Source of the DNA: Rothia nasisuis
GTDB taxonomy: Bacteria > Actinomycetota > Actinomycetes > Actinomycetales > Micrococcaceae
Length of the DNA stretch: 64,000 nucleotides
Direction of reading: 5' to 3'
Assembly (NCBI RefSeq): GCF_928381405.1
Contig: NZ_CAKMSB010000001.1
Location: forward strand, 186,001 to 250,000
Shown: positions 24,289 to 34,800 of the stretch, in pieces
Layout of the letters: each line of letters starts with the position of its first letter
How positions within the stretch are numbered: position 1 is the stretch's first letter
The notes under the pieces: generated by a model
Database searches by the model: none
The model's input: only the letters and a program-made list of their open reading frames with translations
Told to the model about the DNA's origin: nothing
Program-made: the position numbers and the translations under genes

Positions 24289-25139
24289 AGCAACACCCTC
24301 TTCTCTTCGGGGAGAGCACCAATACGCATCATAAGCCGGTAGGCAATGATGGTCAGGGTCAAGCCCGCAGCTAGAACGATAAAACCTGCCAGGCTGTTAT
24401 AGATACGGATGGTGCTAGGTTGAGTAGCCATAAGCCCGAGGACGACCCAGGGAGCAACGCAAGCAAGCCTGGCTGCATTGATGGTCCATGACTGTCTTGC
24501 TTCAAGCTCTGACCTCGTTCGGCTGTGTTCTCGCAAGAAATTGCTGAGGGTGCCCAACAGACGGCCGAGGTCAGTTCCTCCTACCTCTCGAGTAACCTTG
24601 AGAGCTTCGATGATGTTATCGGCAGTTGCGTTACTGAGTCGATCTTTGAGTCGATTGAGGGCAGGGATGAATTCGCCGCTTGCCCGGTAGTCTGAAGCAA
24701 AAGTAGCGAATGCAGGGCGGAGCGCTTCCGGTCCTCGGTACTGAAGTTGCATCAAAGCATCCGGTAGAGACATCCCTGCTCGAATAGCTGAACGGAGGTG
24801 GTCAACAGCATCAGGCCACACATCGCGTAGCTGGGCCTGGCGTTTAGCAGCTCGGCGCTTTACGTAGAGCCTGGGTAGACATAAGCCCACACCGGCTGAT
24901 AGCAGGGCAAGAGGAACCAGCGACGTCAGAGCAAAAACGAAGACAAGGGCTATACAACCCAAGACAACTGACAGGGCATAAAACATGCCCACCGAAAATT
25001 TTTCGAGCTCTGCCTGGCGTAGTAGTTGTTGAAGCGCCGGTTCACCTTTGTGTTTCGGTTTCTTAGGAACATCCCAACAGGAAAGGAAAACGAGCAACCC
25101 TCCAAAGCCCAGGGTCAAACCAAGTACGAAACTCATCAC
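24285..25139 (-). CDS. tadB: TadB-type inner-membrane platform protein (GspF/T2SSF domain)
   Basis: A 284-residue protein with an N-terminal helix, a transmembrane pair around residues 55-95, the T2SSF core WPDAVDHLRSAIRAGMSLPDALMQLQYRGPEALRPAF, and two C-terminal helices. It pairs with TadC. The start overlaps the TadA stop by 4 bases, so tadA, tadB and tadC are translationally coupled. Confidence 0.9.
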   Translation of the reverse strand: MMSFVLGLTLGFGGLLVFLSCWDVPKKPKHKGEPALQQLLRQAELEKFSVGMFYALSVVLGCIALVFVFALTSLVPLALLSAGVGLCLPRLYVKRRAAKRQAQLRDVWPDAVDHLRSAIRAGMSLPDALMQLQYRGPEALRPAFATFASDYRASGEFIPALNRLKDRLSNATADNIIEALKVTREVGGTDLGRLLGTLSNFLREHSRTRSELEARQSWTINAARLACVAPWVVLGLMATQPSTIRIYNSLAGFIVLAAGLTLTIIAYRLMMRIGALPEEKRVLL

Positions 25140-26419
25140 ATCACCTCGTCAAAGCTCAACAGGGTTTCGGGTGCGAACCCTGCCTGACGGAATTTCTCAG
25201 ATGCCGGTGCTTCTGAAGCGCAACAAACCAATCGGTCCCCTTCGCGTCTAAAAATGGTGGTTGTTTCAATTACGCCATTCTCCACACGATTGCCCAGAGA
25301 TACGACTTCCTGAACACGGCGACGTCCTCGTGTATCGCGGTCGCAGTGCACCACGAGGTCAAAACAGGAGGCGACGGTGGGAACAACGAAAGCCGATGAA
25401 ATGTTTTCACCTGCCAGCAGAGGCAGGGTGCACATTTTAGTGATAGCGTCTCTCGCTGAGTTGGCGTGTATGGTGCACATTCCCGGCAGGCCTGAGTTGA
25501 GAGCGATCAGCATATCAAGAGCCTCAGCCTCGCGAACCTCGCCGATAATGAGGCGGTCTGGCCTCATACGCAAGGCTTCTTTGACCAAGCGACGTAACGG
25601 AATCTCTCCCTGGCCCTCCAGGTTGGGCTGGCGGCATTGAAGATTCACCACATCACGTAGAGGAATTTTCAACTCAAAAATTTCTTCGCAGGTAACAACT
25701 CGCTCGCGCATACCGATTGATGCTGAGAGGCAATTCAACAGCGTAGACTTTCCAGCTTGTGTTGCCCCTGAAATCAGAACATTGAGGCCACTAGCAATTG
25801 CAGCATCAAGAAAAGAAGCCGCGTCTTGAGACATCGAGCCCAACTTGACCAAATCATTAAGACGTGTTGCTCGAGCAATGAATTTACGGATATTGATAGC
25901 CCAATGACGTCGAGTCACATCAGGAATAGCTACATGAAGCCGACTTCCATCAGGAAGCGATGCATCAACGAAAGGTGTACTCAAATCTAACCGGCGCCCG
26001 GAGGTCTTGAGCATACGTTCTACCAGAGCACGAATCTGTTCCTCGGTCAGAGAAAGCCCTGTCAGCTCTGACTCCCCTGACCGAGCTACAAAAATCTCAG
26101 TGGGAGAGTTAATCCAAATCTCCTCGATGGTTGGATCGTCTAAGTACCGTTGAATCTCACCAAAGCCGCACACCTTATCAAACAGTACAGTGACCATCTC
26201 ATCAGTATTTTCAATGCGCGGAACTAGCCCGCGAAGCATCTGCCGCTCATACTCGATGAGAGCCTGTTGGATGAGTTCCTTCGCCTCGCTCTGCTGAGCA
26301 AGAGGGTCGATATTGGAGCGGCGAATCAAATCACGGACATCAGATTCGATGAGTCGCTCGGCTTCAATAACAGACATTCCAGCCCCCATTCGCTCCATCG
26401 CGTTGACTAGTACTTTCAT
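25136..26419 (-). CDS. tadA: TadA/CpaF secretion ATPase
   Basis: A 427-residue hexameric motor ATPase that powers Flp pilus assembly. The N-terminal helical domain covers about 15-110. Walker A is GATQAGKST (218-226), the Asp box region RERVVTCEEIFELKI about 238-252, Walker B RLIIGEVRE (289-297), and the His box TIHANSARDAITKM follows. The length is normal. There is no clear Shine-Dalgarno at ATG 26419. A perfect DnaA box lies 141 bases upstream. No tadZ/cpaE or rcpC/cpaB gene precedes it; a candidate pair lies at 38-40 kb. Confidence 0.93.
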   Translation of the reverse strand: MKVLVNAMERMGAGMSVIEAERLIESDVRDLIRRSNIDPLAQQSEAKELIQQALIEYERQMLRGLVPRIENTDEMVTVLFDKVCGFGEIQRYLDDPTIEEIWINSPTEIFVARSGESELTGLSLTEEQIRALVERMLKTSGRRLDLSTPFVDASLPDGSRLHVAIPDVTRRHWAINIRKFIARATRLNDLVKLGSMSQDAASFLDAAIASGLNVLISGATQAGKSTLLNCLSASIGMRERVVTCEEIFELKIPLRDVVNLQCRQPNLEGQGEIPLRRLVKEALRMRPDRLIIGEVREAEALDMLIALNSGLPGMCTIHANSARDAITKMCTLPLLAGENISSAFVVPTVASCFDLVVHCDRDTRGRRRVQEVVSLGNRVENGVIETTTIFRREGDRLVCCASEAPASEKFRQAGFAPETLLSFDEVM

Positions 26420-26469
26420 CCATCAAGATACAGATGATGAGCCTAAACATTCAACATGCGCGCCTATTC

Positions 26470-26478
26470 TGTGGAAAA
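26470..26478 (-). promoter_or_regulatory. DnaA-box variant TTTTCCACA
   Basis: TGTGGAAAA on the + strand. It is a relaxed DnaA-box match (TTWTNCACA), 82 bases from the perfect box at 26560, in the tadA upstream region. Confidence 0.35.
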
Positions 26479-26559
26479 CCCATCCACAATCGGTTCCCCA
26501 CCCACAAGCCCAACACCTCATTAAATCAGTGTGACTAGTAAAAATATTGAAATTTTCAC

Positions 26560-26568
26560 TTATCCACA
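26560..26568 (+). promoter_or_regulatory. Perfect DnaA box TTATCCACA upstream of tadA
   Basis: An exact consensus 9-mer in the gap between tadA and wzt. Confidence 0.5.
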
Positions 26569-26641
26569 GGTCCGGTTTTCACCATGAGAGGTCGCGTAAT
26601 GTTATGACACACAACACACCCTCCGGGCCTAAGCAACAAAA

Positions 26642-26672
26642 AAGACCACAAGCTGTAGTAGCTTGTGGTCTT
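26642..26672 (-). terminator. Terminator of the wzt-wzm-glfT2-glf operon
   Basis: A perfect 13-base-pair stem (26642-26654 with 26660-26672) and a 5-base loop, followed on the minus strand by a T-run (TTTTTTG). A textbook intrinsic terminator 25 bases after the wzt stop. Confidence 0.92.
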
Positions 26673-26696
26673 CCTATAGCTCACGCGAGCAAGCTA

Positions 26697-27470
26697 TTAA
26701 GCCTTGGCACGCATAAAGCTAACAGCCTCATCAATCGGGCCATCAAATTCCTTAGTACCGTGATCTAACACAACGCCTCGTTCGCAAATCTTGGCAACAA
26801 GATCAAGGTCGTGACTCACCACAACCAAGGTTTTACCCTCAGCACTCAAATCACGAATCTTAGCGATGCACTTCTTCTGGAAGGGCTCATCCCCCACCGC
26901 CAAAATCTCGTCCACCAGAAAGATTTCTGGATCAGTATGCACTGCCACGGCAAAAGCCAGGCGCAGGTACATGCCTGATGAGTAAAACTTGACCTCGGTA
27001 TCAATAAAGTTACCTATCTCAGAAAACTCAACGATATCGTCAAATTTAGCCTCAATCTTCTCCTTACTCATACCAAGAATAGCAGCGTTCAGGTAGACGT
27101 TATCGCGGCCAGTCAAATCAGGGTGAAAGCCTGCCCCCACCTCAATCAAACCCGCGATTCGCCCACCTGCCAACACGCTCCCCCCATCGGGGTGCATCAC
27201 ACCAGAGATAAGTTTCAGGAGAGTAGATTTACCCGACCCGTTATAGCCCAAAAGAGCCACACGCTCGCCCTCACGAACGTCCAGCGATACCCCGTTCAAA
27301 GCATTGAACTTCTCGTTCAAGTCCCCTTTACGGCCCTTAATCAGCCAGATGAAGGCTTCCTTCATAGAACGGGTATGACGCAACACGAACCGTTTGACCA
27401 AAGATTCAACCCTGATGACTACAGGGGCATCTGCGGCTACCGGGGGCACATCAAATTTCTGTATATCCAC
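26697..27470 (-). CDS. wzt: Polysaccharide-export ABC transporter ATPase (Wzt/RfbE-like)
   Basis: A 257-residue ATP-binding subunit. Walker A is LGYNGSGKSTLLKLISG, signature KFYSSGMYLRLAFAVAV and Walker B PEIFLVDEILAVGDEPFQKKC. The VDEILAVGD string is typical of polysaccharide exporters. The N-terminal VLRHTRSMKEAFIWLIKGRKG insertion before the first strand is typical of teichoic acid/O-antigen transporters and of mycobacterial Rv3781. There is no C-terminal sugar-binding domain. It is the last gene of the galactan operon, 6 bases after wzm, and pairs with it to flip a lipid-linked galactofuranan. Confidence 0.93.
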   Translation of the reverse strand: MDIQKFDVPPVAADAPVVIRVESLVKRFVLRHTRSMKEAFIWLIKGRKGDLNEKFNALNGVSLDVREGERVALLGYNGSGKSTLLKLISGVMHPDGGSVLAGGRIAGLIEVGAGFHPDLTGRDNVYLNAAILGMSKEKIEAKFDDIVEFSEIGNFIDTEVKFYSSGMYLRLAFAVAVHTDPEIFLVDEILAVGDEPFQKKCIAKIRDLSAEGKTLVVVSHDLDLVAKICERGVVLDHGTKEFDGPIDEAVSFMRAKA

Positions 27471-27476
27471 AACTAA

Positions 27477-28358
27477 TCAGAGCTCCTGGGCGAAGTTACC
27501 CTCGAGCTTGCGGAAGAGCAAGTCACCGAGGAATAGCGTGAACAGTGAAATACCCAACGCCACCGGAACCCACAGCGTCAGCAAATGGGGCGGAATTTGA
27601 GAAGTCGGCAGTAGCAGTGCCTCCTCAGAGAGCGTCGGAATCCAGAAGGCATAGTGAAACAGTTCTACAGCCACGGTCAACGGGTTTATGAGATAGACGG
27701 TCAGGACCCACTGATACAGAGTGTCACGTACCATCGTCCAAGAATAAAGTACGGGCGAGAACCATGTGGCCACCATGAGCAACATATCAACAATATTCTC
27801 AGAGTCCCTGAAAAATACGTTAGCCACTCCAAAGACAAGCCCCAAGCCCGCAGAAAAGACCATGATGATCACCATACCGACCAGGGCAGCACCCAGCTGC
27901 TTAAGATCGGGGCTCCAGCCAGCAAAAAAACAGGCAACCAGCAGAACCAGAATCTGGGGTACAAAGTGGATGAGAGCAACCCAGATAGTCGATACCGAAA
28001 ACAGCTCGCGCGGTAAGTAAATCTTTTTAATCAGGGCCCCGTTCACCACCATGGCCTTGGCACCATTGCTGAACCCCTCAGAAAAAAAGTTAATCACAAT
28101 CATGCCTGAGAACAGGTAGATAGCGTAATTCTGCATGCCGCGTTCAAGACCCAGGAATAGGCCCATAGCAACATAGAAGACACCAAACTGTACACCAGGC
28201 TTGATATAAGACCAGAGAATACCCAAAACCGATCCGCGATAGCGCACCTGAATCTCTTTGTCGACCAGTAGCTTCAGCAGATAACGGTTTTGGAGGACAT
28301 CCCGCAGACCCCTTCCACGCCCTGGGGGGGCAAGGGGAACAGTTCTTTGAGTACTCAT
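27477..28358 (-). CDS. wzm: Polysaccharide-export ABC permease (Wzm-like)
   Basis: A 293-residue ABC-2 type permease. RYLLKLLVDKEIQVRYRGSVLGILWSYIKPGVQFGVFYVAMG is the conserved amphipathic helix and TM1, and about six transmembrane helices follow. It is homologous to the Rv3783-type galactan exporter permease. The start overlaps the glfT2 stop by 4 bases (ATGA), indicating coupling. In Mycobacterium glfT1 lies between the two transporter genes; here wzm and wzt are adjacent. Confidence 0.92.
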   Translation of the reverse strand: MSTQRTVPLAPPGRGRGLRDVLQNRYLLKLLVDKEIQVRYRGSVLGILWSYIKPGVQFGVFYVAMGLFLGLERGMQNYAIYLFSGMIVINFFSEGFSNGAKAMVVNGALIKKIYLPRELFSVSTIWVALIHFVPQILVLLVACFFAGWSPDLKQLGAALVGMVIIMVFSAGLGLVFGVANVFFRDSENIVDMLLMVATWFSPVLYSWTMVRDTLYQWVLTVYLINPLTVAVELFHYAFWIPTLSEEALLLPTSQIPPHLLTLWVPVALGISLFTLFLGDLLFRKLEGNFAQEL

Positions 28359-30373
28359 CGAATTAGCTCAGACTCCGTATGCTTTTCAAAGGTTTTTGCC
28401 CAGGCATCATAAGATGCTACCTCAGCAGCTGCAGTACGATACTGGTCCCGCAAAGCAGACCAGTCGGCAAACAGTTTGGCGTGTAGTTTAGTAGCTCGTG
28501 CCAGATTCTCCCGAAGTTTTTTCGGATCACGCTGATACCAAAATACACCTGTACCCTCAGCGTTTGTCACGAGAAGAGAGTCAAATTTGGAGACAGTCCA
28601 CCAACGGTTCTCCGAATAATTCAGCTGAACCTGCGGGTGAGTCTTAGCCAGCTCATCTACCGGTTTGAACAACTGACGACCAAGAGTAGATACAGCCCAG
28701 GGAATCAGCTTTTGATAACCGGGGGATTTGAAATTTCGACGCCCCTTAAAGGGGGGTTTGTGAGTCTTTGGCTGAGGGTATTCGTCCACATCAGGCTTAA
28801 GCTGAGCGTCCTGAAACTCCTTGATTTTGCCACGAATTACTGGCAACCGTTCGCTCAGGGACGGGTGCAGATGTTCGGGCCCTGACAGCAAATCTTCGAC
28901 TGCCATCAGGCGGCCTTCTTCGGTGTAGTACTGCATCGACAGGGCGTGCTTGACATCAAGGAATAGTGACTCACGCAAGACTGACCCACCCTTGTTAAAA
29001 GGCGAGTGAATCAAGGCAGTAATAAGCCGGTTACGCTCATGAAAGTAGGCCTGCCACCCCACAGAGTCGTCCTTATCTTGCCAGGAAACATGCCAGAGAC
29101 CGGCACCTGGGAAGGAAACAGTTGCAACCCCAGCTTCCTTAGCCCGCAGACCGTATTCAGCGTCATCCCACTTAAGGAAGAGCGGAAGAGAAAGACCTAT
29201 GCGGTTGATGACTTCAGTGGGGATGAGGCACATCCACCAGCCGTTATAGTCAACGTCCACACGGCGGTGCATCCAGTGGGTGCTACGTAAGTTGGATTTT
29301 CCTAAGTCATGCCCAAGAGACATGTCGTCATAAGGCTTATCGTAGAAGGTACGCCAGGGGTTAACAACTTCGCCAAACGCGTGTAAGACCGAACGGTCAT
29401 ACATATCAAACATATGGCCACCCACAATAGTGGGGTTTTTACAGTAGTCAGCAAAGGTAATGAGGCGCAAAATGGATTCGGGCTCAACAACTACGTCATC
29501 GTCAAGAAGCAACACATAGTCTGAACCGTTGTTGACGGCTTCAAACATACCGCGAGCAAAGCCACCGGAGCCGCCCAGGTTGGCCTGATTGATAATCCGG
29601 AACTTACCTGCCAGGGGTGCAACGACCTCCTCGAAATCAGGGTGGTCCTGCACCTTGTCGGTGCCTTGATCGACAATCAAGATTTCCTTAACTGTCTCAA
29701 GAGCATCGAGGTTGTTGCCCAGTGAGCGAATATTATCGATGCAATACTGCACCTTGTTCATTGTGGTGATTTGGACGGTAGCCCTACCACCAGCCTCACC
29801 CAGCCGCGGAGTGTTAGCTCCGAGCCACTCAGCCTCAATCAGGGTCAGGTCGCTCTTGGTTGCAGTGAGGTCAAACCAGTACCAGCCACCGTCGCCAAAG
29901 GGGTCGAGGGTCAAGTCAAAAGTTGTGGTTTCGGTTCCGTCAAGAACCCTAGCATCCACGCGCTGGATGACACCGCGGGCGTTTGACTTGTATACCACGA
30001 CCATGCCTTCACCGTCAGTGGTGAGCTGTAGCGTGACTGACTTCAGATTGGTCCAGCGGCGCCAGTAGGAGGCAGGGAAGGCATTGAAGTAGGTGCCAAA
30101 TGAGACGGTTTTACCTGAGGCGATATGAGCTGAACGTCGCCCCAGGACATCTGGCCCGGCCCCTACGAGCGCAACGGTGCTTTCGTTTTTGAGCTCCTGT
30201 TGCGCAGTAGCTTGCGCAATGGTCTGGGCTGCATCACCGTCAAGACGGGTGGGTAGCTGAACCCCGGATGCACTTCCGCTGTCAATATAGAGAGGGATGA
30301 CGTCGGTTTGTACCGCTTCGGGCAAAATGATGCGTTGGAGAGTCTTCACAGTTGGGGTGTTCTTTTCAGTCAT
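28355..30373 (-). CDS. glfT2: Galactofuranosyltransferase GlfT2
   Basis: A 672-residue processive enzyme that adds galactofuranose from UDP-Galf to a lipid-linked acceptor. The N-terminal beta-barrel domain (about 60-195) contains FGTYFNAFPASYWRRWTNLKSVTL. The GT-A domain begins QITTMNKVQYCIDNIRSLG, with the metal-binding DDD at 291-293 (YVLLLDDDVVVEPES), KWDDAEYGLRAKEAG and the catalytic-region LWHVSWQDKDDSVGWQAYFHERNR. The helical C-terminal domain follows. These match mycobacterial GlfT2. The organism class usually lacks mycolic acids, so the product would be a Galf polymer in another wall glycan (inference). Confidence 0.94.
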   Translation of the reverse strand: MTEKNTPTVKTLQRIILPEAVQTDVIPLYIDSGSASGVQLPTRLDGDAAQTIAQATAQQELKNESTVALVGAGPDVLGRRSAHIASGKTVSFGTYFNAFPASYWRRWTNLKSVTLQLTTDGEGMVVVYKSNARGVIQRVDARVLDGTETTTFDLTLDPFGDGGWYWFDLTATKSDLTLIEAEWLGANTPRLGEAGGRATVQITTMNKVQYCIDNIRSLGNNLDALETVKEILIVDQGTDKVQDHPDFEEVVAPLAGKFRIINQANLGGSGGFARGMFEAVNNGSDYVLLLDDDVVVEPESILRLITFADYCKNPTIVGGHMFDMYDRSVLHAFGEVVNPWRTFYDKPYDDMSLGHDLGKSNLRSTHWMHRRVDVDYNGWWMCLIPTEVINRIGLSLPLFLKWDDAEYGLRAKEAGVATVSFPGAGLWHVSWQDKDDSVGWQAYFHERNRLITALIHSPFNKGGSVLRESLFLDVKHALSMQYYTEEGRLMAVEDLLSGPEHLHPSLSERLPVIRGKIKEFQDAQLKPDVDEYPQPKTHKPPFKGRRNFKSPGYQKLIPWAVSTLGRQLFKPVDELAKTHPQVQLNYSENRWWTVSKFDSLLVTNAEGTGVFWYQRDPKKLRENLARATKLHAKLFADWSALRDQYRTAAAEVASYDAWAKTFEKHTESELIR

Positions 30374-30381
30374 ATTTATAT

Positions 30382-31569
<1,188 letters not shown>

Positions 31570-31896
31570 TTACTTACTCCTTGTTAGGGGCTGCACTGCC
31601 TCTTGGCAGTGGAACCGCGCTTCGCTCCCACAGCGTAGAAGCATAAACTTGTTACAAGTGGCCTCGGAGCCCGAGGTATACACAGTCAATAACAAACGTA
31701 CCGGATTCTAGGTTTTCATGCCCTCAAACAGGCTGAGAAGCGTGTGTGATTATCCCCTTTTCTTTGAGTAGCTGTGAGGCATGGGTGGGCGCCCGTGGGC
31801 AAAATGATGAACGGAAGCCCAAGAAAACCACTCTTTGAGGTTGTTTTTTCGATTTGCGCCCTTGCTATGGCTGTTTTCCAGGTTTTTGATTGTTGT
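31570..31896. other. Divergent region glf/FtsK-like, with two tandem dyads
   Basis: It contains a perfect 13-base palindrome ACTTGTTACAAGT (31647-31659), an adjacent hairpin CCTCGG-AGC-CCGAGG (31662-31676), and a small hairpin ACTGCC-TCTT-GGCAGT (31595-31610) in the presumed glf leader. They may be operator or leader structures. An in-frame extension of the downstream gene to 31774 is possible but lacks a ribosome-binding site. Confidence 0.4.
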
Positions 31897-34800
31897 ATGA
31901 ATATTCTCATTCGGATCCAGCAGCCCCCGAGCGGGGATTTTCACGCGGTGACAGTAGCGCTCTCTGGTGCAGTCACCGGTGAACACTGCTGGGAGCAGCT
32001 CTGTAATCTATGGGGTTCACATGACTTTTCGTGGACGATTGGGGGGAGGGATATCAGGACGCTGACACCTGGCTCTGAGCCCTTCACTGCCGGTGCAACC
32101 TTGACGGCGAGGCCCGCGAACGCCCCTTCTCACTCTCCCGTTTCGGAGGAACGCGCTCTCTTTGTACTCCGAGTACTTCACGGGCCAGATTCACAGACTG
32201 TGTTCCCGCTGACGAGAGGTAGGTGGGAAATCGGGCGGCAGGCCCCCGTTCTTCGTATCAATGACCCCGCTCTTGAAGCAGTAGAGGGCCATATAGTGGT
32301 GGGGCACGAGGGTATCTTATACGAAAGCCAGGGGCAGATAACTCCCCTGGTCCCCGGGCAGAGACTTGTGCTGGGCTCCAGTGTCCTTGTGCTGGATTCA
32401 GTGGACTATAGGCCAAGTATCTACGCCGAACCTGAATGGGTGACGATTGATGTTCCGGCACCTCGCTCAAAGCTTTTGCTACTATGCATGATGATTCTGC
32501 CCCTCCTTCTTGGCCTTGTGATTGCCTGGTTCACCAAGCTGTGGTTTGTTGTAGCAATGGCTGTGGGGTCTTCCGTGCTAATGGCTATTCATCTACTGGT
32601 TCAAGGCAGGGAGGGCGGTAAGACACGCAGACAGATAGCAGACTTGGCGCAAGCGGAGTCAGAGTTAGTTCAGCAATATCGGGGCATCTGCTTTAAAAAG
32701 GCCGAGGTGGGCGTCGTGGTGGGGGTTACGACGAAAGAGGCTCGTATTCAGGGGCGTCAGCGTCCACTCGAGCATCTGCCCTACATAAGCCAGACTCCGT
32801 GTGCGGTAAATGTTGCTCAACTTGTAGAAATTTTCCCTTTGCTGCCCAGGGGCTCACAGAGACTGGCACTCGCGCAACTGGTTTTCGATTGGGTTCCGCT
32901 CTCGGTACTCCTCACTGTTGATGACTCAGCTGACTACCTGCGCCTGGTAGAACCGCTACTTGCCGTCCCTGGTGTTCAGTTGTTCCACCGCCAACTACCC
33001 GCTGATTTTGAGGGGTTAGCTGTTGCTTTCCGACCCCAGGGGCAGGAGAACATCGAACGGGTTCTGTTCGTACTAGATGCTCACAGGCGGAACACCGACC
33101 TCTCAGATCAGGGAACAGCCTGTGAAGGAGCTTTCGATCAGATTTCAGCCGAAACCTTTATCCATCTTCTCGGTTCTCGAGGCGGCAGTGATCTTGCGAA
33201 TTCGAGGCAGCAGCCCAAAGCCCATGCAACTCATCTAATAGATGCTTTCCGAGCGCCAGAATATCTCGCTCGCGCTCCGCATCCTTCACTGTGGTCATCG
33301 GAGCTTTCGATGCACCTAGGGGTGGATTTAGAGCGGAATAAGGAAATTAAGCTGGGCCTCAATTCTCACGGCCCTCATTTTCTTTGCGCTGGGACCACAG
33401 GCTCAGGCAAATCTCAGCTACTTAGATCTCTTTTATGGTCACTGGCCCTTCGCTATCCACCTCAGCGGTTAGCCATGATGCTTATTGATTTTAAAGGAGG
33501 TGCTGGCCTTGGCCCTCTTATGCAACTGCCTCACACGGTTGCAGCCATAACTGACCTCGATGCATCGCTGCTCACCCGCGCCATGAAATACCTAAGAGCT
33601 GACCTCAACCGCAGAAAGGAGTTGTTTGTGCGTCTTGGCATCAGCTCCTACGCCGACTATATAGCCCTCTGCGCCCAGCGGTGTGAAGCGCCTGCCTACC
33701 CTCAGTTTGTGCTTTGCATCGATGAGTTTCGTATGTTGGTAGAGGATTACCCAGACATCATGCAGGAGGTAATGCGCATCGCCACGGTTGGGCGTTCCTT
33801 AGGTTACCATCTACTGTTGGCAACCCAGCGACCGCAAGGCGCCATATCACAGGATATCCGCACAAATATCGCAACGTCAGTCTGTCTGCGGGTCAGCTCC
33901 TCACAAGACTCCTTTAATGTCTTGGGGACCGATAGCGCGGCTTCCCTCCCCGCTCATGCGCCCGGACGGGGGTTTGTCAAGACCTCAGATATCCAGCTAC
34001 TAGAATTTCAAGCCCCTCTCATTACAGGTATCTGCGAGTCTGATGCGGAGCCAGCGTGCTCTGTTCGATTTCTGGGGATCCACAGTGACGCACTTGCACC
34101 CGAAAGTCGGGCGCAGTCAGATAGCCAGCTCGACTCCTATAACGCGTCAATTTCTCAAGCTCTAGAGCAGGTGAGCAACCCGTCTACCTATTTACCGGTA
34201 CCGCCCATCCCGCAGGCACCGCTCGTCACAGTTCCAGCTGATACCCCGCCTACAAGCCATGGCAGCTTGCTTTTAGGCCAGCTCGAAGTCCCTGACAGCG
34301 GCATTCAGCACCCCCTGAGATGGGGGCCAGATGACGGCCCGGTCTTGCTACTAGCTACAGGCAAAGACCGTTACGACCCACTACTAATGGTTCTGCACCA
34401 AGCATTAATGGCAGGCTTCGAAATTATCTGTTGCATGGCATCCGAGCAGACAGAGCAAAGACTCACTCAGCAGCTTCAACTCCCGGGCACCTTGCACCTA
34501 TACACCCTCAAAGATTTTGATTTCATTCAAGAGATACTCTCGCAGCTGGCACAGGGAGTCGATTGCCCCACTCTCCTGGTGCTTGACGGTTTAGATTTGC
34601 TCTTGGAGGTGCTACCGCGCTACCCGCAGGCAGAAGCCAATCTTCTCGATTTACTCTTAGCTACACCTTCAAGTTCTTTGCAGATATTTTGTACCGGTGC
34701 CCAACAGCCCAGGGGCAAATTCCACCATATTTTCCCGGGAATAGCACTGTCACGGCGGGCTATCGAAGCTGACCCGGTGCGGTCGCATAATAAACATTAC

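Noticed and set aside
26420-26696. Chromosomal origin because of a DnaA box cluster
   Set aside because: Only one perfect and one variant box; no dnaA/dnaN/recF genes and too short an AT-rich stretch.
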